From assembly GCF_016863195.1 (NCBI RefSeq), contig NZ_BOOK01000034.1, positions 62,001-126,000 of the forward strand: DNA of 64,000 nt, in the 5' to 3' direction. The position numbers and the translations under genes are program-made. Source of the DNA: Paraplanobispora takensis (GTDB taxonomy: Bacteria > Actinomycetota > Actinomycetes > Streptosporangiales > Streptosporangiaceae). Below the pieces are notes generated by a model. That model worked only from the letters and a program-made list of their open reading frames with translations. It had not been told where the DNA came from and did no database searches. Of this stretch, positions 1-9,666 are shown piece after piece (positions within the stretch are counted from its first letter, which is position 1; every line of letters starts with the position of its first letter).

Positions 1-80
1 TGGAGGACCAGCTCCCGGCCCCGCTGGTGACCAAGGAGAACGTGGACGATCCCAAGCTCTGGGGCAACCAGGTCAAGTGA
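1..80 (+). CDS. Sugar ABC transporter substrate-binding protein, C-terminal end only
   Basis: Only the last 25 codons are inside the window, ending in TGA at 78-80. The visible tail reads ...PAPLVTKENVDDPKLWGNQ and then VK. This kind of ending is common in LacI-fold (periplasmic-binding-protein type 1) sugar-binding proteins of the ribose/rhamnose class. The following ATPase gene starts in the same TGATG, so the two are translationally coupled. The substrate cannot be read from this fragment. Confidence 0.7.
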   Translation, partial: EDQLPAPLVTKENVDDPKLWGNQVK

Positions 81-1600
81 TGAAATCTCAGGAAAAAGCG
101 TCGGCGGCCGGGGGCGTCCCGGCCGTCGAGGCCCGTGACATCGTCAAGCGCTTCGGCCCGACGACCGCGCTGAACGGCGCCGGCATCGCCATCGCCGAGG
201 GGGAGACCCACGCGCTGGTCGGCAGGAACGGCGCGGGCAAGTCCACGCTGGTGTCGATCCTGACGGGCCTGCAGCGCCCCGACGAGGGAGAGGTCAGGTT
301 CGCCGGGGAGCCCGCGCCGCCGCTCGCCGACCGGGACGCCTGGCGGCGGCGGGTGGCCTGCGTCTACCAGAAGTCGACGATCATCCCCACCCTGACGGTC
401 GCGGAGAACCTCTTCCTGAACCGGCAGACCGAGCGGGGCGCGATCAGGTGGCGGGCGCTGCGGACCCGGGCCGGGGACCTGCTGGAGCAGTACGGCGTGG
501 CCGTCGACGCCGAGGCCATGGCCGGCGACCTCGGCGTCGAGCAGCGCCAGCTGCTGGAGATCGCCCGGGCCCTGTCGTTCGGCGCCCGGTTCATCATCCT
601 GGACGAGCCCACCGCCCAGCTCGACGGTCCGGCCATCCAGCGGCTCTTCGAGCGCATGCGCGCGCTCCGCGAGCAGGGCGTGACGATGATGTTCATCTCG
701 CACCACCTGGAGGAGGTCTACGAGATCTGCCAGAGCGTCTCGGTCTTCCGCGACGCCCGGCACATCGTCACCGCCCCGGTCGGCGAGCTCCCGCACCAGC
801 GGCTCGTCGACGCGATGACCGGCGAGGCCACCGCCGCCTACGCCTACCGCTCCCGTACGGTGCCCGCCTCGGCCCCCGTGGTGCTCGCCGCCCGCGGGCT
901 CACCCTCGCCGGCCGCTACGAGGCGGTCGACCTGGAGGTCAGGGCCGGCGAGGTCGTCGGCCTGGCCGGCTCCGGCAGCAGCGGGAAGGTCGGTCTGGCC
1001 GAGACGCTGGTCGGCCTGCGCAGGGCCGACGCGGGCACGGTGAGCGTCGGCGGCGCCGCGGTCCGGCCGGGCGACATCCCGGCCGCACTGGAGGCGGGCC
1101 TGGGCTTCGTGCCCCAGGACCGGCACCGCGAGGGCTTCGTCCCCCTGCTGTCGATCGCCGAGAACGCCACGATGCCGATCGCCCGGAAGCTCGGCCGCTA
1201 CGGGGCGGTCTCCCCGGCGCGCAGGCGCGAACGCGGCGCGCGCATGATCGCCGAACTGGACATCAAGACGACCGGGCCCGACCAGCCGGTGGGGGACCTG
1301 TCCGGCGGCAACGCCCAGAAGGTCGTGCTGGCCAGGGCGCTGGCCGACGATCCGAGGGCGCTCGTCATGATCAACCCGACCGCCGGGGTGGACGTGAAGG
1401 CCAAGCACGCGCTCCTCGGCGCGGTCGAGGACGCGGCCGGCCGCGGCGCCGGCGCCGTACTGGTCTCCGACGAGCTCGACGACCTGCGGATCTGCGACCG
1501 GGTCCTGGTCATGTTCCACGGCAGGGTCGTCAAGGACGTGCCGCGCGGCTGGACCGACACCGAACTGGTGGCGGCCATGGAAGGTATCGAGGACCGATGA
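80..1600 (+). CDS. Sugar ABC transporter ATP-binding protein, RbsA/MglA type (two fused ATPase domains)
   Basis: This is the energising subunit of a pentose/deoxyhexose importer and acts on the inner face of the membrane with the permease encoded next. Two ATPase domains are fused, as usual for RbsA, at about 506 residues. The first has an intact Walker A (GRNGAGKST) and Walker B (IILDEPTAQLD). The second keeps the signature LSGGNAQKVVLARAL, but its Walker A is altered (GSGSSGKVG) and its Walker B reads LVMINPTAGVD, with the usual Asp-Glu pair replaced by Ile-Asn near residues 431-432. A weakened P-loop in one half is normal in this family; loss of both acidic residues is more extreme. ATG at 80 overlaps the preceding TGA; GTG at 77 is an alternative start. 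Confidence 0.93.
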   Translation: MKSQEKASAAGGVPAVEARDIVKRFGPTTALNGAGIAIAEGETHALVGRNGAGKSTLVSILTGLQRPDEGEVRFAGEPAPPLADRDAWRRRVACVYQKSTIIPTLTVAENLFLNRQTERGAIRWRALRTRAGDLLEQYGVAVDAEAMAGDLGVEQRQLLEIARALSFGARFIILDEPTAQLDGPAIQRLFERMRALREQGVTMMFISHHLEEVYEICQSVSVFRDARHIVTAPVGELPHQRLVDAMTGEATAAYAYRSRTVPASAPVVLAARGLTLAGRYEAVDLEVRAGEVVGLAGSGSSGKVGLAETLVGLRRADAGTVSVGGAAVRPGDIPAALEAGLGFVPQDRHREGFVPLLSIAENATMPIARKLGRYGAVSPARRRERGARMIAELDIKTTGPDQPVGDLSGGNAQKVVLARALADDPRALVMINPTAGVDVKAKHALLGAVEDAAGRGAGAVLVSDELDDLRICDRVLVMFHGRVVKDVPRGWTDTELVAAMEGIEDR

Positions 1601-1727
1601 CACGCCCGACTGCCGGGAGAGCCCCTATGAACCGCACCCGCCCCGTGAACCCGACGACGAACCCGGTGACCGGCCGGCGAGGCGAGGCCCCGGGCGCGAC
1701 GGCCCTTCCGCTGCCGGGAGGTGCCCG

Positions 1728-2747
1728 GTGAGCACTCGGACCTCCCCGCCCCTGGCCGGGGCCGGCGCCGTACCCGCGCGGCGCGGGCTTCGCCTGGGCC
1801 GCTTCCGCGACCTCACGCTGGTCCCGGTGATCATCGTCCTGCTGGTCGCCGGATCGTTCGTCGACCCGGTCTTCCTCACCCCCGGCAACCTGACGAACGT
1901 GCTCCAGCAGCAGTCGGCGCTGGCGCTGGTGGTGCTCGCCGAGGCGCTGATCCTCATCGCGGGCAAGTTCGACCTGTCGCTGGAGTCCACCGTCGGCATG
2001 GCGCCCGCCGTGGGCGTGATGCTGGTGATCCCGACGGCGGCCGGCGGATTCGGCCTGGAGCTGCCCGCGGTGCTGGCGATCCCGCTCTGCCTGCTCATCG
2101 GCGGCCTGGTCGGCGCGTTCAACGGCTTTCTGATCATGCGGTTCCAGCTGTCGGCCTTCATCGTCACGCTGGCCATGATGATCGTCGTGCACGGCCTCCA
2201 GCTCGGCCTGACCCAGGGCAAGAGCCTGTTCGAGCTGCCCGAGTCGTTCCTCTACCTGGGCAGCGCCACCTGGCTGGGCATCCCGGCGGCCATCTGGATC
2301 ACCGGCGCGTTCTTCGCCGCGGGCATCACCGCGCTCGGCTACTTCCGGGCCGGCCGCGCGCTGTACGCCATCGGCGGCAACGCCGACGCCGCCCGCGCGG
2401 CCGGCATCCGGGTGGAGCGGGTCGTCTGGGCCGTCTTCGTCATCGGCGGTGTGATCGCCGCCCTCGCGGGCGTGCTGGAGACCGGCCGGCTGGGCGGCAT
2501 CAGCGCCAACCAGGGCGTCGGCTGGATCTTCATGGCCTTCGCCGCGGCCGTCATCGGCGGCGTCAGCATGGACGGCGGCAAGGGCACGATCCTGGGCGCC
2601 CTGACCGGTGTGCTGGTCATCGGCCTGGTGGAGAACATCCTGACCCTCAAGGGCGTGCCCGGCGAGTGGAAGCAGCTCGTCTACGGTTCGATCATCCTCG
2701 TCGCGCTGATGATCAGCCGCCTCGCGGGGGGCAAGGCACAGGATTGA
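1728..2747 (+). CDS. Sugar ABC transporter permease, RbsC/AraH type
   Basis: A 339-residue hydrophobic protein with about 8-10 membrane segments and the family hallmark GRALYAIGGNADAARAAGI, the loop that contacts the ATPase. It forms the channel of the importer with the upstream RbsA-type subunit. The GTG start at 1728 has GGGAGG at 1716-1721 ahead of it. A 44-codon reading frame spans the gap from the ATPase gene (ATG 1597) and ends in the GTGA of this start, which would couple translation across the gap. The neighbouring aldo/keto reductase suggests a deoxy-sugar substrate such as fucose or rhamnose; that is inference. Confidence 0.92.
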   Translation: MSTRTSPPLAGAGAVPARRGLRLGRFRDLTLVPVIIVLLVAGSFVDPVFLTPGNLTNVLQQQSALALVVLAEALILIAGKFDLSLESTVGMAPAVGVMLVIPTAAGGFGLELPAVLAIPLCLLIGGLVGAFNGFLIMRFQLSAFIVTLAMMIVVHGLQLGLTQGKSLFELPESFLYLGSATWLGIPAAIWITGAFFAAGITALGYFRAGRALYAIGGNADAARAAGIRVERVVWAVFVIGGVIAALAGVLETGRLGGISANQGVGWIFMAFAAAVIGGVSMDGGKGTILGALTGVLVIGLVENILTLKGVPGEWKQLVYGSIILVALMISRLAGGKAQD

Positions 2748-2754
2748 CGTTCTC

Positions 2755-3711
2755 GTGGAAGCGTGGAATGGAGCGCGTGTGGAGCTCAGCAGGTACGGCT
2801 TCGGCGGTGCCCCGATCGGCAACCTGTTCACCGCGGTGGACGACGCCACGGCGACGGCGGCGGTCGAGGCCGCCTTCGACGCCGGGATCCGGCTGTTCGA
2901 CACCGCGCCGCACTACGGGCTCGGCCTGGCGGAGCGGCGGCTGGGCGCCGCGCTGGCCGGGCGTCCCCGCGACTCCTACGTCCTGTCGACGAAGGTCGGA
3001 CGCCTGATCGTGCCCTCCCCGGGCGGAGGCGGCAGGGACGAGGAGGGCTTCGACGTCCCGGCGGACCTGCGCCGGGTGCGCGACTACTCGCGCGAGGGGG
3101 TACGGCGGTCGCTGGAGGAGAGCCTGGAGCGCCTCGGCCTCGACTCGGTGGACATCGCGCTGATCCACGACCCGGACGACCACTGGGAGCAGGCCGTCTC
3201 CGAGGCGTATCCGGCCCTGGCGGAGCTGCGCGAGCAGGGGGTCGTCAAGGCGATCGGGGCCGGGATGAACCAGTGGGAGATGCTCGCCGGGTTCGTCCGG
3301 GAGACCGACGTGGACGTGGTCATGCTCGCCGGGCGCTACACGCTGCTCGACCAGTCGGGCGGGCGCGAGCTGCTGCCCCTGTGCCTGGAGCGCGGCGTCC
3401 GGGTGCTGGCCGCCGGGGTCTTCAACAGCGGCCTGCTGGCCACCCACGAGCCGTCCGGCACCTACGACTACGCGCCCGCCCCCGGCTCCCTGCTGGCCCG
3501 CGCCCGCGGGATCGCCGCCGTCTGCGGGCGCCACGGCGTCACCCTGCCCCAGGCGGCGCTGGCCTTCCCGCTGCGCCACCCGGCGGTCGCCTCCGTGGTC
3601 GTGGGGACCCGCTCGGCCGGGGAGGTGGCCCGCAACGCCGCCCTGACCGCCCGTCCCGTGCCCGAGGACCTGTGGACCGACCTCGCCGCCGAGGGCCTTC
3701 TCCCCACCTGA
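2755..3711 (+). CDS. Aldo/keto reductase, L-fucose (D-threo-aldose) dehydrogenase-like
   Basis: An NAD(P)-dependent (beta/alpha)8-barrel reductase of about 318 residues. The catalytic Asp and Tyr are in FDTAPHYGLG, the Lys is in STKVGR and the His is in ALIHDPDDH. The early Gly-rich GFGGAPIGNL and the late VVGTRSAGEV (cofactor phosphate binding) match the aldose dehydrogenase branch that oxidises fucose-type sugars to lactones. It follows the permease by 7 bases, so it is probably the first catabolic step for the imported sugar. GTG 2779 (sequence MELSRYGFGG) is an alternative start with GGAG just upstream; the first eight residues of the longer form are unremarkable. Confidence 0.85.
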   Translation: MEAWNGARVELSRYGFGGAPIGNLFTAVDDATATAAVEAAFDAGIRLFDTAPHYGLGLAERRLGAALAGRPRDSYVLSTKVGRLIVPSPGGGGRDEEGFDVPADLRRVRDYSREGVRRSLEESLERLGLDSVDIALIHDPDDHWEQAVSEAYPALAELREQGVVKAIGAGMNQWEMLAGFVRETDVDVVMLAGRYTLLDQSGGRELLPLCLERGVRVLAAGVFNSGLLATHEPSGTYDYAPAPGSLLARARGIAAVCGRHGVTLPQAALAFPLRHPAVASVVVGTRSAGEVARNAALTARPVPEDLWTDLAAEGLLPT

Positions 3712-3724
3712 CCGGGTCCGATAC

Positions 3725-3810
3725 GGCGGCCGCCGTACCCGACGGAAAATCGCACCGGACGGTCGCCGTACCGGACGGACACCGGGCCGGGCGGCCGCCG
3801 TACTCGACGG
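3725..3810. repeat. Three imperfect direct repeats between convergent genes
   Basis: Copies at 3725-3745, 3761-3778 and 3791-3810 share the core G(G/T)C-GCCGTAC-(C)-GACGG. They fill the gap between the aldo/keto reductase (plus) and the GntR gene (minus). No clear hairpin with a T-tract was found. They may be a small species-specific repeat or part of a terminator. Confidence 0.5.
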
Positions 3811-3827
3811 TCCCGGACCGGACGCGC

Positions 3828-4502
3828 TCAGGCCAGGGCGTTGCGGAGCCACTCCTCGACGCCGGCGATGTGGACGGTGGCCCAGGCCCGGGCGACCTCG
3901 GGCTGGCGGGAGGCGATGGCCTCGCAGATCGCGGCGTGCTGCTCGCGGGTCTTCTCCAGGGCGTTCTCCTGGGTGAGGCCGCGCCAGATGCGGGCCCGGG
4001 TGGTCGGCCCCGACAGGCTCTCCAGCAGCGAGCACAGCACCGCGTTCCCCGAGCCCTCGGCGATGCGCTGGTGGAAGCGCAGGTCGTTGGCGACGAGCTG
4101 CTCGACGCTGGGGTCCTCGGGCAGCGCGGAGAGGATCCCGCGCAGCTCGTCGATCTCGGGCTCGGTCATCGAGGTCGCGGCCATGGCGGTGGCGGCCGGC
4201 TCCAGGATCCGCCGTACCTGGAAGAACTGCAGCACCGTGTCGTCCTGGTGGAAGTCGACCACGAAGGACATGGCGTCCAGCAGCAGCCGCGGCTCCAGAC
4301 TGGTCACGTAGGTCCCGTCGCCCTGGCGCACGTCCAGCACGTTGATCAGCGCCAGGGCCCGGACGGCCTCGCGCAGGGAGTTGCGCGACAGCCCGAGCCG
4401 CTCGGCGAGGTCGGCCTCCTTCGGCAGCCTGCTGCCCGGCGTGAGCTCACCCGAGAGGATCATCTGCTTGATCTTGTCGATAGCGGCGTCGGTGACCGCC
4501 AC
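3828..4502 (-). CDS. GntR-family transcriptional regulator, FadR subfamily (FCD domain)
   Basis: A 224-residue DNA-binding repressor. The N-terminal winged helix (residues about 5-70) contains the family pattern GSRLPKEADLAERLGLSRNSLREAVRAL. The C-terminal all-helical FCD domain (about 90-220) has the metal-binding Asp/His set typical of FadR-like sensors (NDLRFHQRIAE, later EQHAAI and ATVHIAG). GntR/FCD regulators next to sugar importers usually respond to sugar acids or related intermediates, so control of the importer/reductase operon is a reasonable inference. A palindrome at 4526-4540 upstream of the GTG start suggests autoregulation. Confidence 0.9.
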   Translation of the reverse strand: MAVTDAAIDKIKQMILSGELTPGSRLPKEADLAERLGLSRNSLREAVRALALINVLDVRQGDGTYVTSLEPRLLLDAMSFVVDFHQDDTVLQFFQVRRILEPAATAMAATSMTEPEIDELRGILSALPEDPSVEQLVANDLRFHQRIAEGSGNAVLCSLLESLSGPTTRARIWRGLTQENALEKTREQHAAICEAIASRQPEVARAWATVHIAGVEEWLRNALA

Positions 4503-4525
4503 GCTTCACCATCCCGGGTTCGCTC

Positions 4526-4540
4526 AGACATCGGATGTCT
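4526..4540. promoter_or_regulatory. Candidate operator of the FadR-type GntR regulator
   Basis: AGACATCGGATGTCT is a perfect 7-bp inverted repeat around one central base. It lies 24-38 bases upstream of the regulator's start codon and touches the stop codon of the upstream hydrolase gene. Short odd-length palindromes like this are typical FadR/GntR sites. Binding is inferred, not shown. Confidence 0.6.
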
Positions 4541-5603
4541 AGGAGTGTAGGGCGAACCGGACAGGCTCCGTTCCCGCGTGAGTCCAGGACTCCGGCGCCG
4601 CCTCCTGCGACTCCGGCTCCGGAGTGCGGCGGACCACGCCGCGCGCCTCCAGCGCCCGCAGGTGCGCCGCCGCCTCCCCGGCGGCCATGCCGCGCAGCAT
4701 CCCCGACAGCTCAGGCCAGGGGCGGTTCCACGTCATCCGCTCGGCGACCTCCCAGATCGTCAGCGGCCGGTCGGCCTCCGCCAGGAGGGCGGCCAGGTCC
4801 GTCAGCTTCTCCTCGTGGTGGGCGCGGATCTCCCGGGCCCGTCCGGCGGCGTCGGGGAAGGTCCACTCGTGGGCGGGCAGGGCCTCCAGCTCACCCAGCC
4901 CGGCGACCTTCTCCAGGGAGAGCAGGAAGTCGCCGAGCGGGTCGACGTCGGTGCGGTCGTAGGGGTAGACGCCGACGTGCGGGGTGATCCCCGGCAGCAC
5001 GTGGTCGCCGGTGAACAGCCGGTCGGCGTCCTGCAGGCGGAGGCAGAGATGACCCGGGGTGTGGCCGGGCGTCCAGATCGCCCGCAGATCGCGCCCGGGC
5101 AGGTCGACGAGCTGCCCGTCGCGCAGTTCCCGGTCGGGCAGGGCGGGGGGACTGGGCCGGTTCGCGGTCACCTCCTCGACCTCGACCGCGCCGGCCCCCG
5201 CACGCCGGAGCATGCCGGCCTGGAAGTCCCGGTGCGGGCCGTCCCCGAACTCGCGCATGAGCCTGACCAGGGCCGCGTCCGCCTCGTGCATGGCGATCCA
5301 CGCGCCGGACTCCTCCCGCACCCGCCCGGCGAGCCCGGCGTGGTCGGGGTGGAAGTGGGTGACCACGACGCCGCGCACCTCGCGCACGTCCACGCCCAGC
5401 GAGGCGAGCCCGTCGCGCAGCGCGAGCCAGGCGTCGGGGTGGTTCCAGCCCGCGTCGATCAGGACGGGCCCGGCGGGCGACTCGATGGCGTAGACGAGCG
5501 TGTAGCCGAGCGGATTGCCCGGGATGGGCACAGGAACGCTCCACACCCCGCCGCCGAGGTCGGTCGGGCGCTGCTCGCTGTACGGCCTGCGGCGGGTCTT
5601 CAC
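4539..5603 (-). CDS. Metallo-beta-lactamase-fold hydrolase (LACTB2-like, with C-terminal winged helix)
   Basis: A 354-residue cytoplasmic hydrolase. The zinc-binding motif THFHPDHAG, followed by TPGHTPGHLCL and FTGDHVLP, marks an active MBL fold. The C-terminal 100 residues (LTIWEVAERMTWNRPW... to LRALEARGVVRR) form a small winged-helix-like domain, as in LACTB2/glyoxalase-like members. The GTG start at 5603 has GGAGAA upstream and follows the thiolase stop by 17 bases, so it is read with fadA5. The real substrate is unknown; in that context a thioester or lactone hydrolase is possible (inference). Confidence 0.85.
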   Translation of the reverse strand: MKTRRRPYSEQRPTDLGGGVWSVPVPIPGNPLGYTLVYAIESPAGPVLIDAGWNHPDAWLALRDGLASLGVDVREVRGVVVTHFHPDHAGLAGRVREESGAWIAMHEADAALVRLMREFGDGPHRDFQAGMLRRAGAGAVEVEEVTANRPSPPALPDRELRDGQLVDLPGRDLRAIWTPGHTPGHLCLRLQDADRLFTGDHVLPGITPHVGVYPYDRTDVDPLGDFLLSLEKVAGLGELEALPAHEWTFPDAAGRAREIRAHHEEKLTDLAALLAEADRPLTIWEVAERMTWNRPWPELSGMLRGMAAGEAAAHLRALEARGVVRRTPEPESQEAAPESWTHAGTEPVRFALHS

Positions 5604-5620
5604 CAGGGATTCTCCAGTGT

Positions 5621-6913
<1,293 letters not shown>

Positions 6914-6916
<3 letters not shown>

Positions 6917-7633
6917 TTTTGGTGCGGAAGGAGGGGCGTCGAAATCGGCGAGCAGGCGGGCGGAGGCGATCTCGATGCGGCGCTGGATCTGCTCGTGGGT
7001 GCGGCGCCCGCGCAGCATCTCCAGCAATTCCTGCACCCACACGCTGGACAGGGAGCCCACGAGGGCGAACTGCTCCTCGGTGGCGGTCCGCGCGGTGACG
7101 CCGCCGGCGGTGACGCGCAGCAGCAGATCGGTCATGCGGTCGCCGAAGGGCGTCTCCACCTCGGCCAGGATCAGGGAGCGGATGAGCGCGTCGGCCAGTT
7201 CCGGCTCGCGCATGAGGCCACGGGTGGCGCGCATGAGGACGTCCACGGCGCGGCCGGCGGGCGTGGTGGCGCTCGGCGGGCGGCGCTCGATGCTGCTCTC
7301 CAGGAGATCGATCTCCTCGCCGACCACCGCGACGACGAGATCCATCTTGGAGGGGAAGTAGCGGTAGAGCGTTCCCAGTGCGACGCCGGCGCGCTCGGCG
7401 ACGGTGCGCATCTGCATGGCCTCCACGCCGCCGCGCGAGGCCAGGGCCGCCGCGGCCTGGACGATGCGCTTGCGCCGCTGGTGCTGGCTTCTCGTGCGGA
7501 CACCGGTGGACGTCGTCTCGCTGTGCACGCCGGAGACCCCCTTGGTCGTGGACGGTCCGGCGGTGCTCGGAGCGGAGGTGCCGGCGGAGCGCCGGGTGGC
7601 GGGCGCCTCGGTGGTGGCATGCGGGATACGCAT
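6914..7633 (-). CDS. kstR: TetR-family regulator, KstR-like (steroid catabolism repressor)
   Basis: A 239-residue TetR protein. The helix-turn-helix (about residues 55-100) reads RRKRIVQAAAALASRGG, MRTVAERAGVALGTLYRYFPSK and MDL, very close to mycobacterial KstR, a repressor released by cholesterol-derived CoA thioesters. Its genes on both sides are FadA5- and igr-like, and three KstR-type half-palindromes flank it, which supports the role. ATG 7633 gives an unusual 50-residue Ser/Thr/Pro-rich leader with normal codon bias but no Shine-Dalgarno; GTG 7528 has AAGGGGG upstream and gives the usual KstR length. The true start is uncertain. Confidence 0.82.
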
Positions 7634-7647
7634 AAGAACACGTTATC
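7634..7647. promoter_or_regulatory. KstR-type core site at the kstR start
   Basis: AAGAACACGTTATC contains the AACNNGTT core (7637-7644) but lacks the outer T and A of the consensus. It abuts the ATG of the TetR gene, so autoregulation is likely if 7633 is the true start. Confidence 0.5.
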
Positions 7648-7765
7648 TGATTTCTTGGTACTCCGGCTGGTTACTCATCAGTCACAAGAAGCCTGGTTTA
7701 CGTGGCATATGCCGCATAACGCCATCTTCTGGATCGTTGATTCTGGACGTAGTCTGGACAAAGAC

Positions 7766-7779
7766 TAGAATCCGTTCTA
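7766..7779. promoter_or_regulatory. KstR-type operator upstream of the acyl-CoA synthetase operon
   Basis: TAGAATCCGTTCTA differs from TNNAACNNGTTNNA by one base (AAT for AAC). The outer arms CTAGAA/TTCTAG are perfectly symmetrical. It is 43 bases upstream of the ATG of the operon's first gene, in the comparatively AT-rich stretch 7650-7780. Confidence 0.65.
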
Positions 7780-7821
7780 GTTTGCGGGCGGCTGACCTGA
7801 ACACCCCCACCGGGAGGCGCG

Positions 7822-9666
7822 ATGCCGCGGGAAGACTCCGGGGAGACACTGGCGGACCTGCTGGAACGGCGTGCCGGTGACGACCGGCCCGGCCTGCTGT
7901 CCGAGGACCGGGTGTGGAGCTGGCGTGAGTACGTCGCGGAGTGCCGGGAGCGCGCGGCCCGGATGGACGCCCTGGCCGTGGAGGGCGGGACCGGAGAGGG
8001 TCCGGCTGGAGAGGGCCGGACCGGGGAAGGCGCGACCGGAGACGGCCGGGCCGGGGACCGCCGGGCCCTGCACGTGGGCGTGCTGTTCGACAACGTGCCG
8101 GAGCTGCTGTTCCTGCTGGGCGGCGCCGCGCTGTCCGGTCACGTGATCGTCGCGCTCAACCCGACCCGGGGCGCCGCCGAGCTGGCCAGGGACGCCGACG
8201 CCACCGACGTCGACCTCATCCTCAACGACCCCGGCTACGCCGACCTCGCCGCCAGGGTCGCCGGCCTGCGGGCGTCCGCCGGAGAGGGCGGGCGGTCCGG
8301 GAGGCGGCCGGGGCCGGAGTCGCGCGGCGGCGCCGGGGCGCCGCCGGGGACCGGGCCCGGCGACCTCGTGATGCTCATCTTCACCTCCGGGACCTCGGGC
8401 CGGCCCCGGGCGGTGCGGGTCACCCAGCGCAAGATCGCGGTGCCGGGGACGAACCTGGCGGCGCTGCTGTCCCCGCGGGACGTCGTCCACTGCTCGATGC
8501 CGCTGTTCCACTCGGGCGCGATCATGGCGGCCTACGCGCCCGCCGTGGCCTCGGGGGCCGCGCTGGTGCTCAGGCGGAGGTTCTCCGCCTCGGGCCTGAT
8601 GGACGACGTGCGGCGCTACGGCGTGACCTACCTGCACTACGTCGGCAAGGCCCTGTCCTACGTCCTGGCCACCCCCGCGACGCCCGGCGACCGGGACAAC
8701 ACCCTCAAGATCGCCTTCGGGAACGAGGGGAGCGCCGCCGCGACCAGGCGCTTCGGGGAGCGGTTCGGCTGCTACGTGATCGACGCCTTCGGGTCCACCG
8801 AGACGGCGATCGCGATCACCCCCGACCCCTCCGGCCCGGCCGGCTGCCTGGGCAGGCTCCCCGAGGGCGTCGAGATCCGCGACCCGGCCGGCGGCAGGTG
8901 CCCGCCGGCGGTCATCGAGGACGGCAGGCTGCTCAACGGGGACGAGGCCATCGGGGAGCTGGTCAACACCCGGGACCTGGGCCTGTTCGACGGCTACTAC
9001 AACGACCCCGAGGCCGACCGGGAGCGGATCCGCGACGGGGCGTTCTGGTCGGGCGACATGGCCTACGCCGACGAGAACGGCTACGTCTTCTTCGCCGGGC
9101 GGGGCACCGAGCGGCTCCGCGTCGACGGGGAGAACCTCGCGGTGGCCCCGATCGAGGCGGCGGTCCGCGAGTTCCCCGGGGTGGTGGAGGCGGCCGTCTA
9201 TCCCGTGCCCGACGCCGAGGCCGGGGACCAGGTCATGGTCGCCGTCGTCACAGGGCCGTCCACGGTCACAGGGCCGCCCGCCGTGACCGGGGAGGCCCAG
9301 TCATCCGAAGCCCTGTCGTCCGGGGGAGCCCCCTCCCCCGCGGGAGGTCGCGACGACACCGGCGGCGACTGGGACGGCGGATGGGACGCGGAGGCGGTGA
9401 CGGCGTTCGCGGAGTTCCTCGCCGCCCGCGCGGACCTGAGCCGCAAGGCCCTGCCCCGCTACGTCCGCCTCAGTGCCGAGCTCCCCCAGACCCCGTCCCA
9501 CAAGGTCGTCAAGCGCCTGCTCGTCGCGGAGGCGTGGCGGACCGGCGACCCCGTCTGGTGGCGCCCGCCCCGCGAGCCGGACTGGCGCCGGCTGACCCCG
9601 GAAGACGTCAAGCAGATCGAGAACGAGTTCGTCGCGAACGGCCGAGAACACCTCCTGGAGCGCTAG
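7822..9666 (+). CDS. Acyl-CoA synthetase (AMP-forming), FadD17-like
   Basis: A 614-residue ANL-superfamily ligase that would activate a steroid side-chain or fatty acid as its CoA ester. The nucleotide-binding loop is IFTSGTSGRPRAVR. Further core motifs are DAFGSTETAI, then GDMAYADENGYVFFAGR with the hinge region, and a C-terminal Lys context SHKVVKRLL. Two low-complexity insertions, residues about 55-75 (Gly/Glu/Thr-rich) and about 475-510 (Thr/Val/Gly/Ser-rich), are not normal for the family. ATG 7822 has GGGAGG upstream. First gene of the six-gene steroid-type operon; its stop overlaps the next GTG by one base. Confidence 0.88.
   Translation: MPREDSGETLADLLERRAGDDRPGLLSEDRVWSWREYVAECRERAARMDALAVEGGTGEGPAGEGRTGEGATGDGRAGDRRALHVGVLFDNVPELLFLLGGAALSGHVIVALNPTRGAAELARDADATDVDLILNDPGYADLAARVAGLRASAGEGGRSGRRPGPESRGGAGAPPGTGPGDLVMLIFTSGTSGRPRAVRVTQRKIAVPGTNLAALLSPRDVVHCSMPLFHSGAIMAAYAPAVASGAALVLRRRFSASGLMDDVRRYGVTYLHYVGKALSYVLATPATPGDRDNTLKIAFGNEGSAAATRRFGERFGCYVIDAFGSTETAIAITPDPSGPAGCLGRLPEGVEIRDPAGGRCPPAVIEDGRLLNGDEAIGELVNTRDLGLFDGYYNDPEADRERIRDGAFWSGDMAYADENGYVFFAGRGTERLRVDGENLAVAPIEAAVREFPGVVEAAVYPVPDAEAGDQVMVAVVTGPSTVTGPPAVTGEAQSSEALSSGGAPSPAGGRDDTGGDWDGGWDAEAVTAFAEFLAARADLSRKALPRYVRLSAELPQTPSHKVVKRLLVAEAWRTGDPVWWRPPREPDWRRLTPEDVKQIENEFVANGREHLLER

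Noticed and set aside
1530-4035. Long minus-strand frames (1530-2903 and 2713-4035)
   Set aside because: They oppose the permease and aldo/keto reductase genes, which have clear motifs. The antisense products are low-complexity.
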